From Polyangia bacterium (GTDB taxonomy: Bacteria > Myxococcota_A > Polyangia > Polyangiales > Polyangiaceae): a stretch of 43,848 bases of DNA. The position numbers and the translations under genes are program-made. The stretch spans positions 1 through 43,848 of the forward strand of contig JAUHZF010000029.1 in assembly GCA_030426145.1 (NCBI GenBank), written 5' to 3'. Shown one piece after another: positions 16,656-24,270 of the stretch. The notes under the pieces are model-generated. The model was not told where the DNA came from. It searched no databases and saw only the letters and a program-made list of their open reading frames with translations. Within the stretch, counting starts at the first letter, position 1. Each line of letters begins with the position of its first letter.

Positions 16656-17939
16656 GTGAGCCTCACTTCCCCCCGCTGCTTCGAGCTCGCTCTGCCGCCG
16701 TTCCGGCTCGAGGCCGGGGCCGTGCTACCGCACCACCACCTGCGTGGGTTCTGGTGGGGACCGCGGGACGACCTCGATTGGCTCGCGTCGCGTAGTCGTC
16801 TCATCGCGGCTGACGACCCCTGCATGCGGACGGAGACCCCGGTCGTACGCCAGGAGGCAGAGCTCCCCCTATGTCCGCCGGTAACCCCCGCGGCGATGCC
16901 GCCGCCGGAGCGCCCGACCGTGCTCGTGGTTCACGCCCTCACGGCCGACAGCAGGGTCGGGGGCGACGGGGGCTGGTGGGGACCGGTGGTGGGGGAGGGC
17001 GAGCCCCTCGACCCGACCCGGATGCGGATCCTCTGCTTCAACAACCTGGGCTCTTGTTATGGCAGCTACGGCCCGTCCGACCCCGGCTTTCCCACTGCGG
17101 CCGACGAGGAGGCTCCCCCGCGCTACGACGGCAAGGGCAGCTTCCCGCACGATCCACGGCTGCCCGCCACCGTGACGACGTGGGACCAGGCCCGCTCCAT
17201 CCTGCTCGCGCTCGATGCCTTGGGCATCGAGCGGGTCGACATGGTGGTCGGCGGCTCCGTGGGCGGCATGGTCACGCTGTGCCTGGCGGCCTTGATGCCG
17301 GAGCGGTTCGTACGCGTGGTCCCGGTGGCGACGTCGGCGCGCTCCACCTCCTGGATTCGCGGATGGAACCACATCGCCCGCATGGCCATCGTGGGTGACC
17401 CCGGGTTTCCCGAGGACCCAGCCCGTGGCCTCGAGCTCGCGCGGCAGATCGCCCACGTCACCTATCGCTCCGAGCCTGGCCTCAGCCAACACGACGCGCC
17501 CCACCGAGGAGATGCCTGGCACGGCCGTTCGCCGCTGCGGGTGCAGACCTACCTCGAGCACCAGGGCCGAAAGCTCAGGCATCGGTTCGCCGCGGGCGCC
17601 TACCTCGCTCAGCTATCCGCGATGGACCACCACGACATCGGCCGTGCCCCGGGAACGCCCGAGCCCTTCGAGCGCTGGCGTCCAGACGGCCCCTGGGGCG
17701 AGGCACGGCTGAAGAGCCCGACCTATGCGATAGGCGTCGACTCCGACGAGCTCTTCTTTCCTGCGCACGGTGAACGATTGGTAGAGACATTGCGCGCACG
17801 AGGGGTGCCGGCCGACGGTCGATTGATCCATTCGCCCCACGGCCACGACGCCTTCCTCCTCGAGTGGGCGCAGTTGCGCGAGGCGCTGCAGGCGGCCTGG
17901 GCCATGGCCCCGAATGCTCCGAGGAGAAACGAATCATGA
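16656..17939 (+). CDS. metX: Homoserine O-acetyltransferase
   Basis: This is a 427-residue alpha/beta hydrolase-fold acyltransferase that would make O-acetylhomoserine from homoserine and acetyl-CoA. Visible signatures: HALTADSRV (residues 93-101), GWWGPVVGEGEPLD, NNLGSCYGSYGPSDPGFP (129-146), nucleophile Ser201 in GGSVGG (usual form GGSMGG), Asp364 in VDSDELFFP and His397 in HGHDAF. A Pro/Glu-rich insertion at about 60-88 makes it longer than usual. GTG 16656 has GGAG five bases upstream. The stop overlaps the ATG of thrA (ATGA). Acetyl versus succinyl donor cannot be settled from sequence alone, but neighbouring metY favours acetyl. Confidence 0.9.
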   Translation: MSLTSPRCFELALPPFRLEAGAVLPHHHLRGFWWGPRDDLDWLASRSRLIAADDPCMRTETPVVRQEAELPLCPPVTPAAMPPPERPTVLVVHALTADSRVGGDGGWWGPVVGEGEPLDPTRMRILCFNNLGSCYGSYGPSDPGFPTAADEEAPPRYDGKGSFPHDPRLPATVTTWDQARSILLALDALGIERVDMVVGGSVGGMVTLCLAALMPERFVRVVPVATSARSTSWIRGWNHIARMAIVGDPGFPEDPARGLELARQIAHVTYRSEPGLSQHDAPHRGDAWHGRSPLRVQTYLEHQGRKLRHRFAAGAYLAQLSAMDHHDIGRAPGTPEPFERWRPDGPWGEARLKSPTYAIGVDSDELFFPAHGERLVETLRARGVPADGRLIHSPHGHDAFLLEWAQLREALQAAWAMAPNAPRRNES

Positions 17940-20443
17940 GCAAACCATTTCGCGTCCTGAAGTTCGGCGGGACATCCCAGGCCAACGCCGAGCGCGTGGC
18001 CAAGGTGATCGAGATCGTGCGAGAGGCGTCCGAAGAGGGCCCCTGCGCCATCGTCGTTTCGGCCCTCGGCCAGTCCACCGACCTTCTCATCGAGGCGGCC
18101 GACGTCGCGGCCACGGGCAATGAGTCGGGCGCTTCGGCACGGGTGGACGAGGTGCTTCAGATCGGGCGGGCCAACGTGCTCGCTCTCGCCGAGGGCCCCG
18201 TGGTCGAGGAGGTGATGGCGCGCGTCGAAGAGCTCTACTCGCCGCTTCGCAAGCTCCTCTACGGCGTGAGTCTGTTGCGGGAGTACACCCCACAGACGCT
18301 CGACCTCATCATGTCGTTCGGGGAGCGACTCAGCGCCACGTTGATGGCCGAGCTCCTCCGCGCCCGTGGGGTCGAGGCCACCTACGTCGATGCCCGGGAC
18401 TGGACCGTAACCGGCCCCGAGTTCGGCCAGGCCCGCGTCGACTGGCCGGCGACCCAGGCGAAGGTGAACGAGCTGGATTCGCGATGGCAGGATGTCGTCA
18501 GTGTGCACACCGGGTTCCTCGGGCGCACCCCGGCGGGGCAAACGACGACGCTGGGTCGCAATGGCAGCGATTACACGGCTACCCTCCTCGCGCGCGCGCT
18601 CGATGCGTCGAGCGTGACCATCTGGACCGACGTATCCGGCGTGATGACCGCCGATCCGCAGCTGGTCTCCAATGCCTATCCGATCGAGCGGCTCAGCTAC
18701 ATGGAGGCTCTCGAGCTGGCGAACTTCGGGGCGCGCATGTTCCATCCCCGAACGATGATCCCGCTCATCGAGTCGAAGATCCCGCTGCAGATCCGCAATA
18801 CCCTCGATGGCAACTTCCGCGGGACCCTCGTCGACGAGCATGGCGACCAGGACGATGGCCGCCCCACCTCGGTGACCTCGCTCGAGAACCTGGCCCTGCT
18901 CGACATCCAGGTGCAGAGCGTGCTGCATCGACCACGGATCAGCGAACGCGTGCAGCGGGCCCTCGAGCGGGCATCGGTGACGGTGTGGATGGCGACCCAG
19001 TCGGCGCACGGCCAGGCGCTGAGCGTCGTGGTGCCCCACGATCAGGCCGAGCGCGCTCGTGAGGTCATCGAGCACGAGCTCAGAGCGGAGCTCACCCGAC
19101 ACGAGCTCAAGCCGATCGGTATCGAAGCGCCCGTCACGTTGCTCACGCTGGTGGCCGAGGCCATGGGCCGCACCGTCAACGTGGCCGGCCGGCAGTTCGC
19201 GGCCCTCGGTGGCGTGGGCGTCAACGTCATGGCCATCGGTCAGAGCGCGAGCTCGCGCAGCATCTCCTGCGTGGTGCCGGCCGAAGACACCATCTCCGCC
19301 GTGCGCGCCGTTCACGATGCGTTCAACTTCGCCCACCAGACGGTGAGTCTGCTCGTGCTCGGCAAAGGTGTGGTCGGGTCTCAGCTGCTCGAGCAGATTG
19401 CTGGCGCGGCGGCCAGCCTCAAGGACGAGAACGACATCGACATTCGTCTCGTGGGTCTCGCCGACAAGAGCCGCGTCGCCTTCGACGAAGACGGCATCGA
19501 CCCCAACGCCTGGCGAGAGGCCATCGAGGGCGCGCCAAAAGAGCCCCCCGGCTCGTTCGGTCCCGTGACCGACGCCGTGCTCGATCGCTTGCGCCGGCTC
19601 CCGGTCCCCATCCTCGTCGACGTGACCGCGGCCGACGGCATGGAAGGCCTCTACGCGCGTGCCTTCGCGCGCGGCATTCACGTGGTCGCGGCCAACAAGA
19701 AGCCGCTCACCATCGACACGGCGGGTCGTGACGCGCTGCTCAACGCGGCCCGCGTGGCCTACCGCGCGTATCGTTACGAGACGACCGTGGGCGCGAGCCT
19801 GCCCGTCATCGACACGCTCAAGAACCTCGTGCGCACGGGGGACAAGGTGCGGCTCATCGAGGGTTCGTTCTCGGGCACCCTCGGCTACCTCACCAACGAG
19901 CTCATGGCTGGGCAACCGCTTGCGACCGCCGTGCGCACGGCCAAGGACCTGGGCTACACCGAACCCCAACCCCAGGACGACCTCTCGGGTCTCGACGCGG
20001 CACGCAAGGCGCTCATCCTCGCGCGTGAGCTCGGGCTCTCGATCACCATGGAGGACGTTCAGCTCGAACCCCTCGTGCCCGCCGAGCTGCTCGAGGAGCA
20101 CGAGCTGGAGGCCTTCTTCGCGCGGCTCGAGGCCTACGCGCCGAAGATGAAGGAACAGCTCGACGGCTTCCGCGCCGAAGGAAAGAGCCTGCGCTACCTC
20201 GCTCGCATCGATCCTTCGGCGGTCGAACGTGGTGAGCCGGTGATGACCGTGGGACCGATGGCCGTGCCCGGTGACCATCCGGCCACGCACCTACGCGGGG
20301 CCGAGTCGTTCGTGGCCTTCACGACCGACCGCTACGCCGAGTACCCGCTCATCGTTCAGGGCGCGGGGGCCGGTGGCGCCGTGACGGCGGCCGGCGTACT
20401 GGCCGACGTGCTCGCCATCGCGCAGACGCTACGCGGCCGCTGA
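17936..20443 (+). CDS. thrA: Bifunctional aspartokinase / homoserine dehydrogenase
   Basis: This is an 835-residue fusion. The aspartokinase domain is at about 1-290: KFGGTS at 9-14, SFGERLSA, and TLGRNGSDYTA. Two ACT-like regulatory segments are at about 310-460. Homoserine dehydrogenase runs from about 470: Rossmann GKGVVGSQ near 475-482, ANKKPLTI, ETTVGASLPVI, GSFSGTLGYL and the catalytic DLGYTEPQPQDDLSGLDAARK. It would catalyse the first and third steps of the aspartate family, phosphorylating aspartate and reducing aspartate semialdehyde to homoserine. The start overlaps the metX stop, with GAGGAG 10-15 bases upstream. Homoserine produced here is the substrate of MetX, and its product feeds MetY, so the locus forms a short channel to homocysteine. 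The ACT region suggests feedback by threonine or methionine. Confidence 0.95.
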   Translation: MSKPFRVLKFGGTSQANAERVAKVIEIVREASEEGPCAIVVSALGQSTDLLIEAADVAATGNESGASARVDEVLQIGRANVLALAEGPVVEEVMARVEELYSPLRKLLYGVSLLREYTPQTLDLIMSFGERLSATLMAELLRARGVEATYVDARDWTVTGPEFGQARVDWPATQAKVNELDSRWQDVVSVHTGFLGRTPAGQTTTLGRNGSDYTATLLARALDASSVTIWTDVSGVMTADPQLVSNAYPIERLSYMEALELANFGARMFHPRTMIPLIESKIPLQIRNTLDGNFRGTLVDEHGDQDDGRPTSVTSLENLALLDIQVQSVLHRPRISERVQRALERASVTVWMATQSAHGQALSVVVPHDQAERAREVIEHELRAELTRHELKPIGIEAPVTLLTLVAEAMGRTVNVAGRQFAALGGVGVNVMAIGQSASSRSISCVVPAEDTISAVRAVHDAFNFAHQTVSLLVLGKGVVGSQLLEQIAGAAASLKDENDIDIRLVGLADKSRVAFDEDGIDPNAWREAIEGAPKEPPGSFGPVTDAVLDRLRRLPVPILVDVTAADGMEGLYARAFARGIHVVAANKKPLTIDTAGRDALLNAARVAYRAYRYETTVGASLPVIDTLKNLVRTGDKVRLIEGSFSGTLGYLTNELMAGQPLATAVRTAKDLGYTEPQPQDDLSGLDAARKALILARELGLSITMEDVQLEPLVPAELLEEHELEAFFARLEAYAPKMKEQLDGFRAEGKSLRYLARIDPSAVERGEPVMTVGPMAVPGDHPATHLRGAESFVAFTTDRYAEYPLIVQGAGAGGAVTAAGVLADVLAIAQTLRGR

Positions 20444-20470
20444 GCTCCGCTGCATCTCCAGACGGGCCGT

Positions 20471-20504
20471 CTCTCGCCGTGGTCTAGCCGCCGCACGGCG
20501 AGAG
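20471..20504. terminator. Convergent hairpin terminator after thrA
   Basis: CTCTCGCCGT (20471-20480) and ACGGCGAGAG (20495-20504) form a ten-pair perfect stem with a 14-base loop. The loop contains the stop codon of the opposing lipoprotein gene. There is no T run. Its position suits a bidirectional terminator. Confidence 0.6.
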
Positions 20505-21083
20505 GACCCACTGTCCCGGGAGCGACGACTCGTCACACACCGCGACGCTCCACGTGGTTTGGTCGTCGCAGTAGTAGCCGCAGGCGGGCCACACGCCGCC
20601 CATTCCACCGGCGAAGCACTGTTCGCCGGCCTCTGGTTGGGTCGAGGGGCAGGGAGAAGGCGGGTTGCTGCCCTGCGGCAGGACCCACTCGCCGTCGCAG
20701 TAGTAGTTGGTGCCCGGGCACGAATCGAAGGGCTGGGTGCAGCCTTGTCCGGGCAGCATCTCCCACGCGAAGTCGCCGCACACGAATTCCAGGCTGGTTT
20801 GGCCCGACTGACAGGCGACGTCGTAGCGGCACACGGTGCCGGTCACGACGTCGTCGGTGCAGCCCGTGGAGCCGTAGGGGGGCGGCTCGGGTGGACAGGT
20901 TGGGGTGCCACCTACGCCGGCGGTGACCGCGGTGACGCCCTGACCGTTGCTCACGCTGGCGGAGCTGGTGGAGGCGCTGCCCCCAGTGCCGGACTGAACG
21001 ACGACCTCGCCGCCACAAGCGACGAGACCACTACCCACCGTCGCGCTGACGGTGACGAGGAAAGGAACACGAAGAGAAGCCAT
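20484..21083 (-). CDS. Cys-rich exported lipoprotein, related in module to the one at 3818
   Basis: This is a 199-residue predicted lipoprotein. The signal (LRVPFLVTVSATVGSGL) ends with Cys23 in LVAC, followed by a Gly/Ser/Thr linker (SGTGGSASTSSASVSN) to about residue 55. The rest is a Cys-rich domain with modules of the form CPPEPPPYGSTGC...C-x-YD...C...W and CPSTQPEAGEQC...C...CDDQTTW...C. These resemble the modules of the larger lipoprotein at 3818-4816. The ATG 21083 is preferred over 21098 because the signal peptide then starts directly. Function unknown; probably outer-surface. It is divergent from the flavin monooxygenase gene, with 73 bp between. Confidence 0.8.
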   Translation of the reverse strand: MASLRVPFLVTVSATVGSGLVACGGEVVVQSGTGGSASTSSASVSNGQGVTAVTAGVGGTPTCPPEPPPYGSTGCTDDVVTGTVCRYDVACQSGQTSLEFVCGDFAWEMLPGQGCTQPFDSCPGTNYYCDGEWVLPQGSNPPSPCPSTQPEAGEQCFAGGMGGVWPACGYYCDDQTTWSVAVCDESSLPGQWVLSPCGG

Positions 21084-21156
21084 GGGGAACGGTAACACGA
21101 GGGCGCCCGACCATTGCGAGGTGTTCAGGATGGTCGGGGAATGTCATGCTCCTCCG

Positions 21157-22314
21157 ATGGACGCCGTGGCCGTAAATCGTGCGGCGCGGGGGCTCGTCGA
21201 GCCCCTCCGCGCGCGCAGTGAGGAGATCGAAAAGGGCCGTCGCCTGCCAGCCGACGTGGCGCAGGATCTGGCCCGAGCCGGCATGTTTCGCATGTTGGTG
21301 CCGCAGTCGCTCGGAGGGGGCGAGGTCACGCCCGCCACGATGGTGCAGACCCTCGCCACGCTCGCTGAAGGTGACGCCGCGGCGGCGTGGTGTGTGATGA
21401 CGGGCGCGACGACGTCGTTGTTGAGCGCCTACTTGCCGCCGGAGGCCGCGGCGAAGCTCTGGAAGGACGACCCCGACATCGTGACGGCTGGGGTCTTCGC
21501 GCCGACGGGGCGGGCTGAGCTCGCAGACGGCGGGTATCGCCTCTCGGGTCGTTGGGGCTTCGCCAGCGGATGCGACAATGCAACGTGGCGCATGGGAGGT
21601 GCGTTGGTGCTCGTCGACGGCAAGCCCCGCATGGTCGACGGGCGGCCGGAGATCCGCTCGATGCTCTTCCGTGCCGAAGAGTCGCGCATCATCGACACCT
21701 GGGATGTGGCCGGTCTCAACGGAACCGGGAGCCACGACATGGAGGTCGAGGGCTTGTTCGTACCCGAGGCGCACACGGCCTGTCTCATGACCGACGCACC
21801 GAAGCACGACGGTACGCTCTACCGTTTCCCCGTATTCGGGCTCCTCGCGGCGGGGGTGGCAGCGGTCGCGCTCGGGATCGGGCGTGCGGCCATCGACGAG
21901 CTCTCCGCCTTGGTGAGACGCAAGAAGTCCTTCGGCGGCAAGCGAAGCCTCGCCGAGGGAGAGCTCATCCAGGTCGAGGTGGCGCGAGCCGAAGCCGAGC
22001 TCAGCGCGGGGCGGGCTTTGCTGCTCGAGCGCTGCGAGCACGCGTGGCGCGCGGCGCAGAATGGTGCGCTCGCGCCCACCGATCGCGCCAGCTTGCGCAT
22101 GGCCGCGACCCACGCCACGCGGACCGCCGTGCGCGCCGTCGACGCCATGTACCAGGCCGGCGGTGGTACCGCGCTCTACCGCAGCAAGAGCCCCCTGCAG
22201 CGACACCTCCGCGACGTGCACACGGTGACGCAGCACATCATGGTCTCGCCCCAAACGGACAAGACCGTGGGCCGCGTCTTGCTCGGCGTCGAGACCGACA
22301 TCAGCCAGCTCTGA
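21157..22314 (+). CDS. Acyl-CoA-dehydrogenase-fold flavin monooxygenase (HsaA/HpaB-like)
   Basis: This is a 385-residue protein with the acyl-CoA dehydrogenase fold. The N-terminal helical part includes RRLPADVAQDLARAGMFRMLVPQSLGGGE, the middle beta domain has LSGRWGFASGCDNATWRMGG and GTGSHDMEVEGLFVPE, and the C-terminal helical part ends QHIMVSPQTDKTVGRVLLG. The missing catalytic Glu context and the SGCD segment fit the flavin-dependent monooxygenase branch (HsaA, DszC or p-hydroxyphenylacetate hydroxylase type) better than a true dehydrogenase. It would use reduced FMN from a partner reductase, but no reductase gene is close. The ATG 21157 is chosen since the family domain begins there; upstream in-frame ATGs do not add known sequence. 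Substrate unknown. Confidence 0.8.
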   Translation: MDAVAVNRAARGLVEPLRARSEEIEKGRRLPADVAQDLARAGMFRMLVPQSLGGGEVTPATMVQTLATLAEGDAAAAWCVMTGATTSLLSAYLPPEAAAKLWKDDPDIVTAGVFAPTGRAELADGGYRLSGRWGFASGCDNATWRMGGALVLVDGKPRMVDGRPEIRSMLFRAEESRIIDTWDVAGLNGTGSHDMEVEGLFVPEAHTACLMTDAPKHDGTLYRFPVFGLLAAGVAAVALGIGRAAIDELSALVRRKKSFGGKRSLAEGELIQVEVARAEAELSAGRALLLERCEHAWRAAQNGALAPTDRASLRMAATHATRTAVRAVDAMYQAGGGTALYRSKSPLQRHLRDVHTVTQHIMVSPQTDKTVGRVLLGVETDISQL

Positions 22315-23061
22315 TCAGAATGAACCGGTGATGGCAGCGCCGGCGACGCCGGGGGCGAGCATGGGGGCGGCCGAGACCTCGACCGTCTCCTTCTTCACGA
22401 GCACGGTGTCTTCGTAGAAGAGGCCCACGCCGAGCATGGCCAGACCGCCGAGCTGGGCGAGACCGCTGCCGGCGATGACCAGCTTGTCGCGCCCGCTGAT
22501 CTGGTCGTCGAGTTGGGCCAGCGCCATCCAAGGACCGGCGACGGGGATCATCAGGCTGGCTTCGGCCGGCCACTCGACGTCGGCGCCATCCTCGGCGCGG
22601 TCGAAGAAGCCGGGGTCACGTTCCTCGATGGTGTAGCGAGCGGCAGCGATGCTCGCGAGCCACGCGACGCCAAACGTGATGCCGCCTGCGATCATCAGGC
22701 CCTTCCGCCGGCGGTGCTTGAGGTAGTAGCCGTCGGGCACCTCGCCGCTGTCGCCATGGGTCGGCGGGCCAGGCGGCACGTCGACGGTGACCCGTACCGA
22801 AGGGGCGCGCTCGACGGGCGCGCGTTCCGGATCCGGAAGGCCGACGACACCACCCGGCAGGGGATCGTCGGCCTCGGCCTCGGCCTCGGCCGCGGCCTCG
22901 GCCACGGTCTCGGTCTCGGTTTCTTCCGCGGCGACGTCGATCTCGATCTGGATCGGAACGGGGGCTTCTTCGGCCTTGGCCGGAGCGTCGTCGGCGAAGG
23001 CGACGGCGGGCATGACGAAGGCGAGGGTGACGGTGGCGGCGAAGGGACGAAGGCGGGTCAT
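22315..23061 (-). CDS. Hypothetical membrane-associated protein with Ala/Glu repeat
   Basis: This is a 248-residue protein with a cleavable signal (ATVTLAFVMPAVAFA-D). A region rich in Glu and Ala follows (TETETVAEAAAEAEAEAD, about residues 45-70), encoded by a run of near-identical cggcct words at 22870-22920. A basic HRRRKG motif precedes a hydrophobic helix LMIAGGITFGVAWLASIAA, and further hydrophobic stretches occur near 180 and 215, so it probably sits in a membrane. It ends in Phe. The ATG at 23061 has AGGAG six bases upstream. Stop codons of this gene and the convergent monooxygenase gene abut. I do not recognise the family. From 23062 to 23202 there is no gene. Confidence 0.65.
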   Translation of the reverse strand: MTRLRPFAATVTLAFVMPAVAFADDAPAKAEEAPVPIQIEIDVAAEETETETVAEAAAEAEAEADDPLPGGVVGLPDPERAPVERAPSVRVTVDVPPGPPTHGDSGEVPDGYYLKHRRRKGLMIAGGITFGVAWLASIAAARYTIEERDPGFFDRAEDGADVEWPAEASLMIPVAGPWMALAQLDDQISGRDKLVIAGSGLAQLGGLAMLGVGLFYEDTVLVKKETVEVSAAPMLAPGVAGAAITGSF

Positions 23062-23202
23062 CGAGGCTCCTGCGGTCGGCGGCATGGGATGGACACGCAC
23101 GAGCAAGAGCGAATGGCATGCCGAAATCCTGCCCCTCGTCATTCGGGGGACTTAGCCGCGGTGCCTGGGGTCTGGTTCACACGGGGGAGTGTGAAGGGTC
23201 CT

Positions 23203-23922
23203 TCACGCGTGCAGGAGCTGTTCGGCGAAGCCGGCTTCGTAGAGCGAGATGGTGCCTTCGGGAAGGCCCAGGGTGCGGTTGAAGGTCTGCTCGTAAAGCG
23301 CCAGACGCCGTTCGAAGCGAACCACCGCCTCCTCGATTTCTTCCGGGGTGACCTCGTCCTCGTCTTCTTCCGCGGGTGCAGTCTCGTCGAGCAAGCGGGC
23401 CATCGCGTCGTTGATCATCGTCCCGATCCGCAGAAGCATCTCGGCCGCCCCGTCTGGATCGACGCAGTCCACGTTCCCGGCTTCGCGGCCCTGCTCGATG
23501 AGCTTCGCAAGGACCGGAACCGTCGCCTCGATGGTGCGCTCCTGCATGAGGTCGCGAAGGCGGAGGTTCTCATCCATCCAGAGGATGGGGATGAGCCGGC
23601 GCATCAAGGGTGCGCGGTCGGCGCGCAGGCGCCGGGTCGCGGCGAAGAAGGCATCGAGTCGTTCGACCGGGCTCAGCTCCGGCTTGTCGAGCAGTGCCTG
23701 GGCGGCTTCGAGACCTTGGTCGACGAGGCGGTCGATGAGGGACTCGAGCACCGCCTCCTTGGATGCGAAGTGATGGTAGAAGGCGCCCTTGGAGAGGCCG
23801 AGCTCGTCGATGATCCGCTGGACGCTGGTCGCTTCGTAGCCCTCCTCGAAGAAGAGGCGCTGGGCGACATCCAGGATCTCGCGCTGGCGTTCGGGCGCCG
23901 TCTTGACGATGCGCTTCGCCAT
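23203..23922 (-). CDS. TetR/AcrR-family transcriptional regulator
   Basis: This is a 239-residue DNA-binding protein. The N-terminal helix-turn-helix is at about residues 12-58: REILDVAQRLFFEEGYEATSVQRIIDELGLSKGAFYHHFASKEAVL. The ligand domain is about 70-215 and has an acidic stretch EEDEDEVTPEEIEE near 185-197. Its target is unknown; the small lipoprotein and the oxidoreductase gene lie upstream on the same strand. Upstream GGGAG stands five or six bases before the ATG. A perfect ten-base palindrome GGTGGCCACC at 23948-23957 in the promoter could be its own operator. Confidence 0.9.
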   Translation of the reverse strand: MAKRIVKTAPERQREILDVAQRLFFEEGYEATSVQRIIDELGLSKGAFYHHFASKEAVLESLIDRLVDQGLEAAQALLDKPELSPVERLDAFFAATRRLRADRAPLMRRLIPILWMDENLRLRDLMQERTIEATVPVLAKLIEQGREAGNVDCVDPDGAAEMLLRIGTMINDAMARLLDETAPAEEDEDEVTPEEIEEAVVRFERRLALYEQTFNRTLGLPEGTISLYEAGFAEQLLHA

Positions 23923-23988
23923 CGCCGCTCCCTTATAGATCGTGCGTGGTGGCCACCGCCATATCTCGCGACGCTCGACGTTACCTAT

Positions 23989-24234
23989 CTAGAGCTTCAA
24001 GCAACCACAGGCCCCGCAGGCCGATGGGATGACCATGCCCTCTTCGGCGCCCATGGGCAGGTCGAGGTCGTCTCCGAGCAGGTCGTCGGACGGCTCGACG
24101 GGGAGCAGCTCGTGCCACGCCGCCCGGGCCCGTGCAGAATGCGACGACCGCGTGCCCGGCTGAAAGGCGCGCCGAGACGCCTCGAGGTCGCAGGCTGACC
24201 CGAGCAGCAGCAACGAAAGGAGCAGAACCGGCAT
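23989..24234 (-). CDS. Small lipoprotein with Cys-rich tail
   Basis: This is an 81-residue protein. A Leu-rich signal (MPVLLLSLLLLGSAC) gives lipidated Cys15. The mature part is basic, then acidic, and ends in SACGACGCLKL, a CxxCxC arrangement that could bind a metal or be disulfide-bonded. I do not recognise it. It lies 66 bases upstream of the TetR gene on the same strand, and 36 bases after the oxidoreductase stop. Confidence 0.6.
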   Translation of the reverse strand: MPVLLLSLLLLGSACDLEASRRAFQPGTRSSHSARARAAWHELLPVEPSDDLLGDDLDLPMGAEEGMVIPSACGACGCLKL

Positions 24235-24270
24235 GGCGTTACCTACGTGGCGCGCCGGCCCCGGTTTCGG

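Noticed and set aside
17723..20290. Long open frame (about 855 residues) on the minus strand opposite thrA
   Set aside because: High-GC shadow of thrA: no family motifs, His/Arg/Glu-rich composition, and it runs through the metX-thrA junction.
22513..24198. Long plus-strand frame across the membrane-protein and TetR genes
   Set aside because: It spans two genes and their gap on the opposite strand, without motifs; ordinary high-GC artefact.
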